Counted from the first letter of the stretch, positions 36,570 through 45,822 are shown. The stretch: 64,000 nucleotides of DNA from Micromonospora cabrerizensis (GCF_022230955.1 NZ_JAKKFI010000063.1:1-64000), one strand, 5' to 3'. Numbers and translations: made by a program. Notes: a model not told the origin generated them from the letters alone.

Positions 36570-37898
36570 GTGACCGCCACCGAGCCGGTCGACCTGACCG
36601 TCGCCGACCTGCACCCCGCGCTGGGCGATCCGGCGCTGACCTCGATGAACTTCCTCAACGAGGTGTCCGAGCGCCACCCGTCGGCGGTGTCCCTCGCGGC
36701 CGGCCGACCGTACGAGGAGTTCTTCGAGCTGGCGGCGGTGCACCGGCACCTGGACACGTTCCACCGGCACCTCACCGACGACCTGGGTCACTCACCCGAG
36801 CAGGCGCGGCGGCTGCTGCTCCAGTACGGCCGGACCAAGGGCATCGTGCACCACCTGATCGCCCGCAACCTCGCGGTCGACGAGGGGATCACCGTCGACC
36901 CGGAGGCCGTCGTGGTGACCGTCGGCTGCCAGGAGGCGATGTTCCTGGTGCTGCGGGCGTTGCGGGCCGGGCCGCAGGACGTGCTGCTGGCCGTCGCCCC
37001 GACCTACGTCGGGCTGACCGGTGCCGCCCGGCTGGTCGACCTGCCGGTGTGGCCGGTGGCCGCAGGGCCGTCCGGGGTGGACGTGGCCGACCTGTCTGTC
37101 CAGGTGCGGCGGGCCCGGGCGGCGGGGCTCCGGCCGCGTGCCTGCTACGTGATGCCGGACTTCGCCAACCCGTCCGGGACCAGCATCCCGGCGGAGGACC
37201 GGCGGCGGTTGCTCACGCTGGCCGACGAGGAGGACCTGCTGTTGCTGGAGGACAACCCGTACGGGCTGTTCCACTGCGACGACGGGCCGCGCCCACCCAC
37301 CCTCAAGGCGCTCGACACCGGGCGTCGGGTCGTCTACCTCGGCTCGTTCGCGAAGACCGTGCTGCCCGGGGCGCGGGTCGGTTACGTGGTCGCCGACCAG
37401 CGGGTCGCCGGGCCAGACGGCCGGGTCGGCCCGCTCGCGGACCAGCTCGCCATGATCAAGAGCATGGTCACGGTGAACACGTCGCCGATCGCGCAGGCGG
37501 TGATCGGCGGCCGGCTGCTGGAGAACGGGTGCAGCCTGGTGGCCGCGAACACCCGGGAGCGTTCCGCGTACACCCGGAATCTGCGCCACCTGGTGACCGG
37601 GCTGCGCCGGCGGTTCCCGGGCCGGGCGGACGGCCCGGCGGCGGTGCGCTGGACGGTGCCGGCCGGCGGGTTCTTCGTGGTGGTGACCGTGCCGTTTCCG
37701 GTCGACGACGCGCTGCTGGACCGCTCGGCCCGCGAGTACGGGGTGCTGTGGACGCCGATGGCGCACTTCTACGACGACACCGCGCCGGTGTGCGCGCTAC
37801 GGCTGTCGGTCAGCGCGGTCACGCCCCAGCAGATCGACCTCGGGCTGGACCGCCTGACCGCCCTGATCACCGACGAGGTGACCCGCCGGGCGGGTTGA
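36570..37898 (+). CDS. hpgT: 4-hydroxyphenylglycine aminotransferase (HpgT-like)
   Basis: A 442-residue PLP enzyme, fold type I, of the HpgT kind found in glycopeptide and CDA-type clusters. It transaminates 4-hydroxybenzoylformate to 4-hydroxyphenylglycine. The PLP lysine is Lys262 in GSFAKTVLPGARVGYV. The N-terminal SMNFLNEVSERHP and SLAAGRPYEEFF segments match HpgT, as does DFANPSGTS. GTG at 36570 follows the oxidase stop by 3 bp. A role with 3,5-dihydroxyphenylglycine is unlikely because no DpgA-D genes are present. It is the last gene of the cluster. Confidence 0.85.
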   Translation: MTATEPVDLTVADLHPALGDPALTSMNFLNEVSERHPSAVSLAAGRPYEEFFELAAVHRHLDTFHRHLTDDLGHSPEQARRLLLQYGRTKGIVHHLIARNLAVDEGITVDPEAVVVTVGCQEAMFLVLRALRAGPQDVLLAVAPTYVGLTGAARLVDLPVWPVAAGPSGVDVADLSVQVRRARAAGLRPRACYVMPDFANPSGTSIPAEDRRRLLTLADEEDLLLLEDNPYGLFHCDDGPRPPTLKALDTGRRVVYLGSFAKTVLPGARVGYVVADQRVAGPDGRVGPLADQLAMIKSMVTVNTSPIAQAVIGGRLLENGCSLVAANTRERSAYTRNLRHLVTGLRRRFPGRADGPAAVRWTVPAGGFFVVVTVPFPVDDALLDRSAREYGVLWTPMAHFYDDTAPVCALRLSVSAVTPQQIDLGLDRLTALITDEVTRRAG

Positions 37899-37974
37899 CA
37901 CAGCGCGTTCATCGGATGGCAATGCGCGACGACCCGGATGCCGGCGTCCTGGGTGGACGGTCATAATAAGCCGC

Positions 37975-38226
37975 ATGGTTGCCTGGGAGTACGCCCTGCT
38001 CGTCCGCCGCTATCAGGGACAGGGCCGCAATTTCCATGTCTCGTTCGTCTGGTACGCGCCGGACGGGTCCCGCAAGGACATCACCGCCTTCGGTGACACC
38101 GCCATCGCGCACCTCAACCGCGCCGGCCGGGAGGGGTGGGAGCTGGTCTCCGCCGCCGAGGACGTGAACAACGTCCAGGGAAGCACCGAGGTCCACCGCT
38201 ACCACCTCAAGCGCCCCATGCCCTGA
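37975..38226 (+). CDS. Small DUF4177-like protein
   Basis: An 83-residue protein with the pattern of DUF4177-type small proteins: WEYALLVRRYQG, a middle beta-hairpin, then LNRAGREGWELVSAAED and a basic C-terminus. ATG at 37975 is the first in frame. It is 76 bp downstream of hpgT and ends just before palindrome C. Function is unknown. It is probably the first housekeeping-type gene after the cluster. Confidence 0.7.
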   Translation: MVAWEYALLVRRYQGQGRNFHVSFVWYAPDGSRKDITAFGDTAIAHLNRAGREGWELVSAAEDVNNVQGSTEVHRYHLKRPMP

Positions 38227-38252
38227 CCCCGCGCACCCCTGCCCCTCGCGTT

Positions 38253-38327
38253 GTCGATCATGGAGTTGTGGTGGTGGACGAACGCCGTGCGTCCGCCCCT
38301 TTCGGGCACCACAACTCCATGATCGAC
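38253..38327. repeat. GATC palindrome C between convergent genes
   Basis: Perfect 21-bp arms beginning GTCGATCATGGAGTTG (38253-38273) with the complement at 38307-38327. It sits between the convergent 37975 gene and glyA, so it could terminate both. Same family as the elements at 25490 and 25790 (consensus arm GATCAWGRRGTT). Confidence 0.8.
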
Positions 38328-38362
38328 GCGGCCTCGGCCGTGGACGCGGCCTCGGCCTCGGG

Positions 38363-39799
38363 TCAGGTCAGGTCTACCGCCGGGTAGAGGGGGTGCGGGG
38401 CCAGCAGGTCGGTGGCCTGGCGGGCGATCTTGTCGGCCAGAGCGGGGTCGAGAGTGTACTTCGCCTTCGACGGGGTGCCGTCGGCGTTGGCGCCGGCGGT
38501 CGTCTGCGTCAGCACGGTGTGCATCAGCTCCGCGGTCTGGTCCATCTCGGCGGTGCCCAGCCCCCGGGTGGTCAACGCGGGCGTGCCGACCCGGATGCCG
38601 GACGTGTACCAGGCCCCGTTCGGGTCCTGCGGGACCGAGTTGCGGTTGGTGACGATGCCCGAGTCCAGGAGGGCCTGCTCGGCCTGCCGGCCGGTGAGCC
38701 CGTAGCCGGACACGTCGATCAGCACCAGGTGGTTGTCGGTGCCGCCGGTCACCAGCTTCGCGCCCCGCCGCAGCAGCCCCTCGGCGAGCGCCTGCGCGTT
38801 GTCCACGATCCGCTGGGCGTAGTCGGCGAAGTCGGGTCGGCGGGCCTCCGCGAGGGCGACCGCCTTGGCGGCCATCACGTGCGGCAGCGGACCGCCGAGC
38901 ACCATCGGGCAGCCCCGGTCCACCTGGTCGGCCAGCTCCGGCTGGCAGAGCACCATGCCGCCGCGCGGGCCGCGCAGCGACTTGTGGGTGGTGGTCGTGA
39001 CGATGTGGGCGTGCGGCACCGGGTCGAAGTCGCCGGTGAACACCTTGCCGGCGACCAGGCCGGCGAAGTGGGCCATGTCGACCATGAAGGTGGCGCCGAC
39101 CGAGTCGGCGATCTCCCGCAGGATCCGGAAGTTCACCTTCCGCGGGTACGCCGAGTAGCCGCCGACCAGGATCAGTGGCTTGAACTCCCGCGCCGCCTCG
39201 GCGACCCGGTCGTAGTCGATCAGACCGGTCGACGGGTCGGTGCCGTAGCTGCGCTGGTCGAACATCTTGCCGGAGATGTTCGGCCGGAAGCCGTGGGTGA
39301 GGTGACCGCCCGCGTCCAGCGACATGCCGAGCATCCGCTGGTTGCCCAGCTCACGGCGCAGCGCGAACCAGTCGGCCTCGGTCAGGTCGTTGACCTGGCG
39401 CACCTGCGCCTTCTTCAGCGCGGGGGACTCCACCCGGTCGGCCAGCACGGCCCAGAACGCCACCAGGTTGGCGTCGATGCCCGAGTGCGGCTGCACGTAC
39501 GCGTGCGCGGCGCCGAACAGCTCGCGGGCGTGCTCGGCGGCGAGCGCCTCGACCGTGTCGACGTTCTGGCAGCCGGCGTAGAAGCGGCGGCCGACGGTGC
39601 CCTCGGCGTACTTGTCGCTGAACCAGTTGCCCATGGCCAGCAACGTCGCCGGGGAGGCGTAGTTCTCGCTGGCGATGAGCTTGAGCGACTCCCGCTGGTC
39701 GGTCAGCTCGGCGCCGATGGCGTCGGCCACCCGCGGCTCGACAGCCCGGATCACCTCAAGGGCACTACGGAATGCGGTGGACTCGGCGTTGCGCGACAT
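38363..39799 (-). CDS. glyA: Serine hydroxymethyltransferase
   Basis: A 478-residue PLP enzyme that interconverts serine and glycine with tetrahydrofolate. The PLP lysine motif is [24 protein letters not shown] and [12 protein letters not shown] are also diagnostic. It is longer than the E. coli enzyme (about 60 residues of insert, [17 protein letters not shown] onward), as seen in the longer actinobacterial form. ATG at 39799 has GGAGGTCGC upstream. A ZTP riboswitch precedes it, consistent with a role in one-carbon supply for purine synthesis. Confidence 0.95.
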   Translation of the reverse strand: MSRNAESTAFRSALEVIRAVEPRVADAIGAELTDQRESLKLIASENYASPATLLAMGNWFSDKYAEGTVGRRFYAGCQNVDTVEALAAEHARELFGAAHAYVQPHSGIDANLVAFWAVLADRVESPALKKAQVRQVNDLTEADWFALRRELGNQRMLGMSLDAGGHLTHGFRPNISGKMFDQRSYGTDPSTGLIDYDRVAEAAREFKPLILVGGYSAYPRKVNFRILREIADSVGATFMVDMAHFAGLVAGKVFTGDFDPVPHAHIVTTTTHKSLRGPRGGMVLCQPELADQVDRGCPMVLGGPLPHVMAAKAVALAEARRPDFADYAQRIVDNAQALAEGLLRRGAKLVTGGTDNHLVLIDVSGYGLTGRQAEQALLDSGIVTNRNSVPQDPNGAWYTSGIRVGTPALTTRGLGTAEMDQTAELMHTVLTQTTAGANADGTPSKAKYTLDPALADKIARQATDLLAPHPLYPAVDLT

Positions 39800-39823
39800 G
39801 CGACCTCCAACAGACGTGCGGGA

Positions 39824-39905
39824 AGGCCCAGGCGCTCGGCAAACGTCCTCATGACGGGGCCGCTCCCCGATGGTTGTCCATCCCCACGCGCCAGTAACGG
39901 CCCGG
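39824..39905 (-). ncRNA. ZTP (pfl) riboswitch upstream of glyA
   Basis: Reading the minus strand, the leader shows GGGCCGTTACTGGCG, a small helix GATGG-ACAA-CCATC, then GGGGAGCGGCCC, and after a variable linker the conserved 3' element GCGCCTGGGCC, about 25 nt before the glyA start. These are the core conserved blocks of the pfl/ZTP motif (first pseudoknotted helix, GGGGAGCG, and CCTGGGC). ZTP riboswitches sense 5-aminoimidazole-4-carboxamide ribotide when 10-formyl-folate is low, and glyA is a known target class. This leader was read by eye; a covariance search would settle the ends. Confidence 0.82.
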
Positions 39906-40054
39906 TCCGATCCTACCGGGCCGGCCGGGGCCGCCCCGGGCGACCTCCGTACGCCGCGCGTCGGAAGGGTTGGGCGGCCGACGGCGGGGCACACGGTAGG
40001 GAGCGGTTACCACTGCCGGTACGACCGCCACCCGCACGAGAGGAGTCACCCACC

Positions 40055-40861
40055 ATGACCACACCGTCCACCGACCGGCCGCTCGCCGTGGTGACCGGGG
40101 CGTCCAGCGGCATCGGGTACGAGCTGGCCGTCCAGTTCGCCGAGCACGGTTTCGACCTCATCGTGGTCGCCGAGGACGACGGCATCTCCTCGGCGGCCGA
40201 GAAGCTGCGCCGCGACGGGGGCCCGGAGGTCCAGCCCGTCCGTGTCGACCTGGCCCGTGAGCAGGGCGTGGAGGAGCTGGCGTCCACGATCGCCGCCACC
40301 GGCCGCCCGGTGGACGCCCTGGCGCTCAACGCCGGCCGGGGCGCTGGCGGCGCCTTCGTCGGCGGCACCGACCTGCGCGACGAGTTGGAGATCGTGGACC
40401 TCAACGTCCGCTCGACGGTGCACCTGGCGAAGCGGTTGCTGCCCGGCATGGTCGAGCGGAACGCGGGCCGGGTGCTGTTCACCTCGTCGATCGCCTCGAC
40501 CATGCCGGGGCCGTTCCAGGCGGTCTACAACGCGTCGAAGTCGTTCGTGCAGTCCTTCGCCGAGGCGCTGCGCAACGAGTTGAAGGACACCGGTGTCACG
40601 GTGACCTCGCTGATGCCCGGGCCAACCGACACGCAGTTCTTCGATCGGGCCGACATGGAGGACACCCGGGTCGGCTCGGGCTCCAAGGACGACCCGGCGA
40701 AGGTCGCCGAGCAGGGCTTCGAGGCGCTGATGAAGGGTGACCAGACGGTCACCGCCGGCTCGCTGATGAACAAGGTGCAGACCGCGGCCGGCAAGATCGT
40801 CCCGGACAAGCTCAAGGCCGAGCAGCACCGCCGGATGGCCGAGCCGGGCTCGGGCGACTGA
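40055..40861 (+). CDS. Short-chain dehydrogenase/reductase
   Basis: A 268-residue classical SDR, NAD(P)-dependent. The cofactor motif is TGASSGIGYE, the NAG motif is LNAGRG, and the catalytic set is in FTSSIAS, then YNASK. ATG at 40055 has GAGAGGAG upstream. It ends before a strong terminator and is transcribed alone. Its relatives are short-chain oxidoreductases often described as general stress or unknown-substrate enzymes. Confidence 0.87.
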   Translation: MTTPSTDRPLAVVTGASSGIGYELAVQFAEHGFDLIVVAEDDGISSAAEKLRRDGGPEVQPVRVDLAREQGVEELASTIAATGRPVDALALNAGRGAGGAFVGGTDLRDELEIVDLNVRSTVHLAKRLLPGMVERNAGRVLFTSSIASTMPGPFQAVYNASKSFVQSFAEALRNELKDTGVTVTSLMPGPTDTQFFDRADMEDTRVGSGSKDDPAKVAEQGFEALMKGDQTVTAGSLMNKVQTAAGKIVPDKLKAEQHRRMAEPGSGD

Positions 40862-40893
40862 CCCCCGACGCACGACTGACCCCCGACGCACGA

Positions 40894-40924
40894 CGAAGGG
40901 CCCGGCATCGTGCCGGGCCCTTCG
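40894..40924. terminator. Bidirectional hairpin terminator
   Basis: A perfect 14-bp stem, CGAAGGGCCCGGCA at 40894-40907 and its complement at 40911-40924, with a TCG loop. It lies between the convergent SDR (+) and hemerythrin-like (-) genes, and its symmetric A/T-edged ends suit both directions. Confidence 0.85.
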
Positions 40925-40939
40925 GTGTACGCGACCGAC

Positions 40940-41440
40940 TCAGGCGGTCACCGCGTCCATCGCCTTCTTGATCGCCTTCGGAGCGGTGGGGGTGCGCGGG
41001 GCGTCCGCCCGCAGCGCGATCATCCGCTCACCGATCTCCTGCAACTGCTTGCGACCCAGTGCCTCACGGACCTTCGGGAACCACTCCTCCTCTTCCTCCT
41101 CGACGTGGTGGGTGACGTTCTCGATCAGCACCGTCGTCTTGGCGTTGAAGCGTTCGTCGGTGGCGTCCATGCTGGCCAGCTCGGCGCAGAGCACGTCGGC
41201 GACGTGGTGTTCCTCGTACGACTCGAGGATGTCGTCCTCCAGGTCGGGCAGCAGCCGGCGGACCTCCGGGTACATCACCTCGTTCTCGAGGTAGGTGTGC
41301 ACCGTCAGCGCCTCGAGGATCTGGTCCACCAGCTTCTGCCGCCGGCTGGCCGGCCCCTCCTCGGCATCCTGGAAGGCCTTGAACAGGCGGCGCATCTCCT
41401 TGTGGTCCTCTTTGAGCAGGACGATGGCATCGGTCGACAC
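40940..41440 (-). CDS. Hemerythrin HHE-domain protein
   Basis: A 166-residue four-helix HHE cation-binding protein. Candidate iron ligands are in VLLKEDHKEMRRLF, LTVHTYLENEVMYP, YEEHHVADVL and NVTHHVEEEEEEWFP. The start chosen is GTG at 41440, with a strong AGGGAGG; an upstream reading from 41494 lacks it. Such proteins bind oxygen or di-iron and are often stress-linked. It is single-gene and ends at the terminator at 40894-40924. Confidence 0.87.
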   Translation of the reverse strand: MSTDAIVLLKEDHKEMRRLFKAFQDAEEGPASRRQKLVDQILEALTVHTYLENEVMYPEVRRLLPDLEDDILESYEEHHVADVLCAELASMDATDERFNAKTTVLIENVTHHVEEEEEEWFPKVREALGRKQLQEIGERMIALRADAPRTPTAPKAIKKAMDAVTA

Positions 41441-41520
41441 GGGTATGACCTCCCTGGATCTCGTCTGGTGTGAATCCGGTACCCAGCAGGTCAAATGGGG
41501 AAACAGCCGATATCGGCTGC

Positions 41521-42390
41521 TCAGACCATCGACAGCGTGCCGGGGATCTCGTCGAGCAACTCCCGGGCGAGGAAGCCGATCCGGCCGTACCGGGGGATCA
41601 GCCGCTGACCGCTCACCGCGTGCGCGAACGAGCCCCAGCAGGCGGCCTGCGCCGGGTCGGCTCCCCGGGACAGCAGCCCCGCCAGCAACCCGGCGAGTAC
41701 GTCCCCGCTGCCGGAGGTGCCCAGCCCGGCGTCGCCGCTCTCCTCCCGCCAGCCCCGCCCGTCCGGGGCGGCCACGTGCCCGTACAGCGAGACGACCGCC
41801 TCGTAACGGGCGGCCAGCTCGGCCGCCTCGGCGTCCAGGTCGTCGCCCGGCTCCCGCCCGAGCAGGTGCCCGGCCTCGGTGACGTTGGGCGTGAGAACCA
41901 CGGGCCGGCCCGAGCCGACCAGCAGGTCCGGTGCGTGGCTGAGGGCACCGAGGGCGTACGCGTCGAGCACCAGTGACGTCTGCGGCCGGGCCGCGTCCAG
42001 GACGAGGCTCAGCAGCCGGTTGGTCTCGTCGATCGCCTTCAGCCCGGGGCCGAGGGCCACCACGTCGGCCTGCGCGACCAGCTCGCCGAGCTGGCCGTCG
42101 CGGTCCGCGGCGACCGCGCCGTCGGGGGTCTCCGGCAAGCCGACCACCAGCGCCTCGGGCACCTCGATGCTCAGCGTGGCGGCGGTGGACTCGGCGGCGG
42201 CGAGCTGGAGCACCCCGGCCCCGGCGCGCAGCGCGGCCACCCCGGCGAGGAGCACCGCACCGGGGGTGAAACGGGAGCCGCCGACGACCAGGACAGTGCC
42301 GCGGCTCTCCTTGCCGCCGGCCGGCACCGGCAGCGGCCAGTCCCGCAGCAGCCGCGGCGTGATCACCTTCACCTCAGACCGGCTCGGCAT
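41521..42390 (-). CDS. nnrD: ADP/ATP-dependent NAD(P)H-hydrate dehydratase
   Basis: A 289-residue ribokinase-fold enzyme that dehydrates damaged NAD(P)H hydrates. Signatures are GTVLVVGGSRFTPGAVLLAG near the N-terminus, LTPNVTEAG and the C-terminal GTSGSGDVLAGLLAG with the catalytic Asp. Only the dehydratase half is present, without the epimerase half. The ATG overlaps the stop of the phosphatase gene by 17 nt, so the two are coupled. Confidence 0.9.
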   Translation of the reverse strand: MPSRSEVKVITPRLLRDWPLPVPAGGKESRGTVLVVGGSRFTPGAVLLAGVAALRAGAGVLQLAAAESTAATLSIEVPEALVVGLPETPDGAVAADRDGQLGELVAQADVVALGPGLKAIDETNRLLSLVLDAARPQTSLVLDAYALGALSHAPDLLVGSGRPVVLTPNVTEAGHLLGREPGDDLDAEAAELAARYEAVVSLYGHVAAPDGRGWREESGDAGLGTSGSGDVLAGLLAGLLSRGADPAQAACWGSFAHAVSGQRLIPRYGRIGFLARELLDEIPGTLSMV

Positions 42391-43105
42391 GGATCTCGTC
42401 CTCCCTGGTCGGTTGTGCGCCCTGCCGGTGCAGGTGGCCGACCTCGTTGAATGCGCCCAGCGTCAGCCGGCCCTCGTCGTCGGCGGACCAGTCGGTGACG
42501 GAGCAGTTGGCGATGACGTGCTCACGGGTCAACGCCATCAGGTCCGCCTCGGTCAGCCCTTCCACCAGGTAGCGCAGCAGAAAGACCAGCGCGTCGTGGC
42601 CGAAGAGCAGAACCCGCTGGCCCTCGTGGTCGCGGCGCAGGTCGCCGAGGAGCGTCCGCAACCGCAACGCCACGTCGGTCCAGGACTCTCCGCCCGGCGG
42701 GCGGTAGTAGAACTTGCCGAGCCGGGCCCGCCGCTCGGCCTCGTCCGGGTACCGACGGCGTACCCCGTGCCCGGTCAGGCCGTCGAGGATGCCCAGCTCC
42801 CGGTCGCGCAGCCGCTCGTCGCGGCTCACCGGCACACCGGTGCCGTCCAGCGCCAGCTCGGCGGTGGCCACCGCCCGCAGGTACGGCGAGACCACCGCGA
42901 CGTCCGGCCTGCGGTCCGGGGGCAGCCCGGTCAACCAACGGCCGGTGGCCCGGGCCTGCTCCTCACCGGTGGGGGAGAGCGGCACGTCCGCGTCGCGATG
43001 ACTGAGCCCGATCAGCTCCTCGCCGGACGCCTCGGCGTGCGTCGCCGCCACGTTCGCGGTGCTCTCACCGTGTCGGATGATCCAGAGAGTCGCCAGTTCC
43101 GCCAT
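42374..43105 (-). CDS. Histidine-phosphatase (phosphoglycerate mutase-like) protein
   Basis: A 243-residue histidine phosphatase. The catalytic motif LWIIRHGESTANV opens the protein, and the second His is in VLLFGHDALV. These enzymes remove phosphate from small molecules or proteins by a phospho-His intermediate; the specific substrate is unknown. ATG at 43105. It is coupled to nnrD and lies 43 bp upstream of the GT-C gene in the same direction. Confidence 0.87.
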   Translation of the reverse strand: MAELATLWIIRHGESTANVAATHAEASGEELIGLSHRDADVPLSPTGEEQARATGRWLTGLPPDRRPDVAVVSPYLRAVATAELALDGTGVPVSRDERLRDRELGILDGLTGHGVRRRYPDEAERRARLGKFYYRPPGGESWTDVALRLRTLLGDLRRDHEGQRVLLFGHDALVFLLRYLVEGLTEADLMALTREHVIANCSVTDWSADDEGRLTLGAFNEVGHLHRQGAQPTREDEIHAEPV

Positions 43106-43148
43106 GCCGACCCCCTACCCGGGCGTCGACGGCGGTAACCGTTGTCGC

Positions 43149-44717
43149 TCAGCCCCGCCGTTGCAGCAGGGCGACGGTCAGTCCGGTCACGTGGGTCACC
43201 GTCACCACCTCGTAGCGCTCGGTGAGTGCGGCGGCCTGCTTCTTCGACAGTCCGGTCAGCGGTGCGTCGGTGACCGTCGGCAGCAGCACCCAGATGCGCG
43301 GCTCGTCCCGTAGGCAGCGCGCCGGGTTGCCGCAGTCCGCGCCGAACAGCTCGTTGCGTTGAGCCGCCGACCGCTGCTGGAAGACGTTTCGCGGTGAGAC
43401 GTCCGCCGGGAGGTAGTAGCGCACCCCGGGTTCGTGCATCCACCACCAGGGGCCGCCCGCGGCGAGGCCGTCGCCGGGCTGGTAACCCGCCTCGATGACC
43501 TCCGCGGCCTGGGAGTAGGAGAGGGGCTTGAACGCCCGTGCCTGCGGATAGGTGTACCAGCCGTGCGAGTACTCGCCGCGCATGGCGAGCTGCCCCGGCA
43601 CGGACAGGGCGGCGACCACGACGAGCGCCGCCGCGAGCAGCGGCGGGCGGCGCAGCACGGCGAGGCCGGCACCGGCGAGCACCGCCCACGCCGGCATGAG
43701 GAACAGCAGGTACTTGGAGAAGAAGTAGTTGATGTCCCCGGTGGCGGCCACCAGGATCACCGGCACCGGCAGCGCGGCGATCAGCGCGGCGATCACCGTC
43801 CGCGTCCTCGCGTCGCCGCGCAGGTGGGTCAGCAGGCCCACCACGGCCAGGACGGTCACCGCGACGGCGATCAGCGTCGAGCCGTACACCTGCTCCCAGA
43901 CTGTCCAGGGCGAGCTGTCCGGGATCCAGCTGATCTGCCGTCCCGCCTGCTTCATGCCGCGCAGGATCACCGGTGCGGCGATCGCCGCACCGCCGGCGGT
44001 GGCCAGCACGAACCAGGCCAGCGACCACCAGCGGCGCTCCCGCCAGCAGTGGATCAGAACGGCCACCCCGTGCCCGAGCAGCAGGGTCAGTGCGACGACG
44101 TTCACCAGGCCGGTGCCGGCCACCGCGAGCGCGTACGCCGCCCAGCGCAGCACCGTCGGCCGCTCCAGTGCGCGGAGGAGGAACAGGGTCGCCGCGGCCG
44201 CGCCGAGGACGACGAACGCGTACGACCGGGTCTCCTGTCCGAACCGGGTGACCGTGGGCACCAGGGCGAAAACGAACCCGGCGGCGACACCCGCGCGGTG
44301 GTCGAAGAGGCGCCGCCCGACGAGCGCCACACACGTGGTGGCCAGGACCATCGCCAGCGCCGACGGCAGGCGCACCGCGGCGGGCCCGGTGCCGAACAGC
44401 ATCGTCCAGCCGTGCATGAACAGGTAGTAGGCCCCGTGCACGGCGTCGACGTTCGTCAACATGCCCAGGATCTGCCTGGTGGAGCGGGTCGCCACATCGA
44501 TGGTGACCAGCTCGTCGTGCCACATCTCCGGGCTGCCGAGCTGCCAGCCCACCGCGAGCGCGGCGAACGCCGTCGGCCAGAACCAGACGCTTCGCGCCAG
44601 CCGTCGGGCGAGCGGGAGCGGCCGGGCACCCGGCTCGGTGGCGGGCGGGGGAGGGCCCCCCGCGTCGGTCTGCGCGGGCTGCGCGTCCGTGGCGACGGCG
44701 CGGTCTGACATCGGCAT
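43149..44717 (-). CDS. GT-C membrane glycosyltransferase (GT39/ArnT-like)
   Basis: A membrane protein of about 522 residues with ~10 transmembrane segments and a short cytoplasmic Pro/Ala-rich N-terminus. The GT-C catalytic loop carries the acidic pair in MWHDELVTIDVATR, and QETRSYAF in the next loop fits the polyprenyl-phosphate-sugar transferase class. The start is ATG at 44717 or 44711; neither has a good ribosome site. It is divergent from a GT2 and faces a surface-glycan set, so it probably glycosylates an envelope component. Confidence 0.82.
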   Translation of the reverse strand: MPMSDRAVATDAQPAQTDAGGPPPPATEPGARPLPLARRLARSVWFWPTAFAALAVGWQLGSPEMWHDELVTIDVATRSTRQILGMLTNVDAVHGAYYLFMHGWTMLFGTGPAAVRLPSALAMVLATTCVALVGRRLFDHRAGVAAGFVFALVPTVTRFGQETRSYAFVVLGAAAATLFLLRALERPTVLRWAAYALAVAGTGLVNVVALTLLLGHGVAVLIHCWRERRWWSLAWFVLATAGGAAIAAPVILRGMKQAGRQISWIPDSSPWTVWEQVYGSTLIAVAVTVLAVVGLLTHLRGDARTRTVIAALIAALPVPVILVAATGDINYFFSKYLLFLMPAWAVLAGAGLAVLRRPPLLAAALVVVAALSVPGQLAMRGEYSHGWYTYPQARAFKPLSYSQAAEVIEAGYQPGDGLAAGGPWWWMHEPGVRYYLPADVSPRNVFQQRSAAQRNELFGADCGNPARCLRDEPRIWVLLPTVTDAPLTGLSKKQAAALTERYEVVTVTHVTGLTVALLQRRG

Positions 44718-44908
44718 CCGATCGGGGGGCGGGGCGGTACGGGGCGCGACGATGATAGCGCCCGCCGACGTCGGTGTCGGACCGTCACCGGCGTGATCCG
44801 AGGTGGTCGCGCGGCCGGTTCGGCGGTAACCGAACTCGGCTGTGAGCCTGATAATGTGGCCGCGCCTGTCGAGCACTTCCACCACGCACAGTTAGGCCTG
44901 CCGACCTG

Positions 44909-45799
44909 ATGATTGTCGACATTATGCTGCCGTACTACGGAAGCGTGCCCCTCATGCAGGCGGCGGTGCGCAGCGTGATGGCGCAGAGTGACCCTGGTTG
45001 GCGCCTCACCGTGGTCGACGACGGCACCGAGCCGGGGGTGCCCGAGTGGTTCGCCGGCATCGACGACGATCGGGTCAGTTACCAGCGCAACGAGCGCAAC
45101 CTCGGGGTCACCGGCAACTACCGTAAGTGCGTCGGCCTGGCCGAGCACGAGTACCTGGTGATGATGGGCACGGACGACATCATGCACCCCAACTACGTCT
45201 CCACCGTGCGATCGGTGATCGAGCAGTACCCGGGTGTGTGCATGATCCAGCCGGGCGTCGAGGTCATCGACGCCGACGGCACGGTGGTCAACACGATGGT
45301 CGACGAGGCCAAGCGGCGGCTCTACGCCCCCCGGGTCGACTCCCGGGAGCTGATGGGGGGTGAGGACCTGGCGGCCAGCCTGCTGCGCGGCTGCTGGTTC
45401 TACTTCCCGTCGATGTGCTGGCGCACGGACGCGCTCAAGGCCGTCGACTTCCGCGACGAGTTCCAGGTCATCCAGGACCTGGCCCTGGTGATCGACCTGG
45501 TCCAGCGCGGTGAGCAGATGGCCGTCGACAACACCCTCTGCTTCCAGTACCGGCGGCACGCGGTCAGCAAGTCCGCCGCCGACGCGGTCAACGGCTCCCG
45601 GTTCACCGAGGCGCGGGCGTACTTCGTCGATGTCGCGCGGCGGATGGACGAGCAGGGCTGGCCCCGGGCGGCCCGTGCCGCCCGCCACTACCTCTCGTCG
45701 AGGCTGCACGCCATCACGCTGCTGCCGACGGCGGTCCTGTCCGGCAAGATGGCCGGCGTACGGAGCCTGTCCCGGCACGCGTTCGGGCCGGGCCGATGA
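44909..45799 (+). CDS. Family 2 glycosyltransferase
   Basis: A 296-residue GT-A-fold glycosyltransferase. Features are VDIMLPYYGSVPLMQAAVRSV at the start, VVDDGTEPG and the metal motif MGTDDIMHPNY. ATG at 44909 is the first of a three-gene rightward set with an epimerase and an acyltransferase, suggesting synthesis of a modified surface or cell-wall sugar. The ATG of the epimerase frame can overlap this stop. Confidence 0.87.
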   Translation: MIVDIMLPYYGSVPLMQAAVRSVMAQSDPGWRLTVVDDGTEPGVPEWFAGIDDDRVSYQRNERNLGVTGNYRKCVGLAEHEYLVMMGTDDIMHPNYVSTVRSVIEQYPGVCMIQPGVEVIDADGTVVNTMVDEAKRRLYAPRVDSRELMGGEDLAASLLRGCWFYFPSMCWRTDALKAVDFRDEFQVIQDLALVIDLVQRGEQMAVDNTLCFQYRRHAVSKSAADAVNGSRFTEARAYFVDVARRMDEQGWPRAARAARHYLSSRLHAITLLPTAVLSGKMAGVRSLSRHAFGPGR

Positions 45800-45822
45800 A
45801 CGACGACAGCCAGGAGGGTGTC

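Noticed and set aside
36570..37898. 3,5-dihydroxyphenylglycine pathway
   Set aside because: HpgT can serve that route, but DpgA, DpgB, DpgC and DpgD are absent, whereas HmaS-like and Hmo genes are present.
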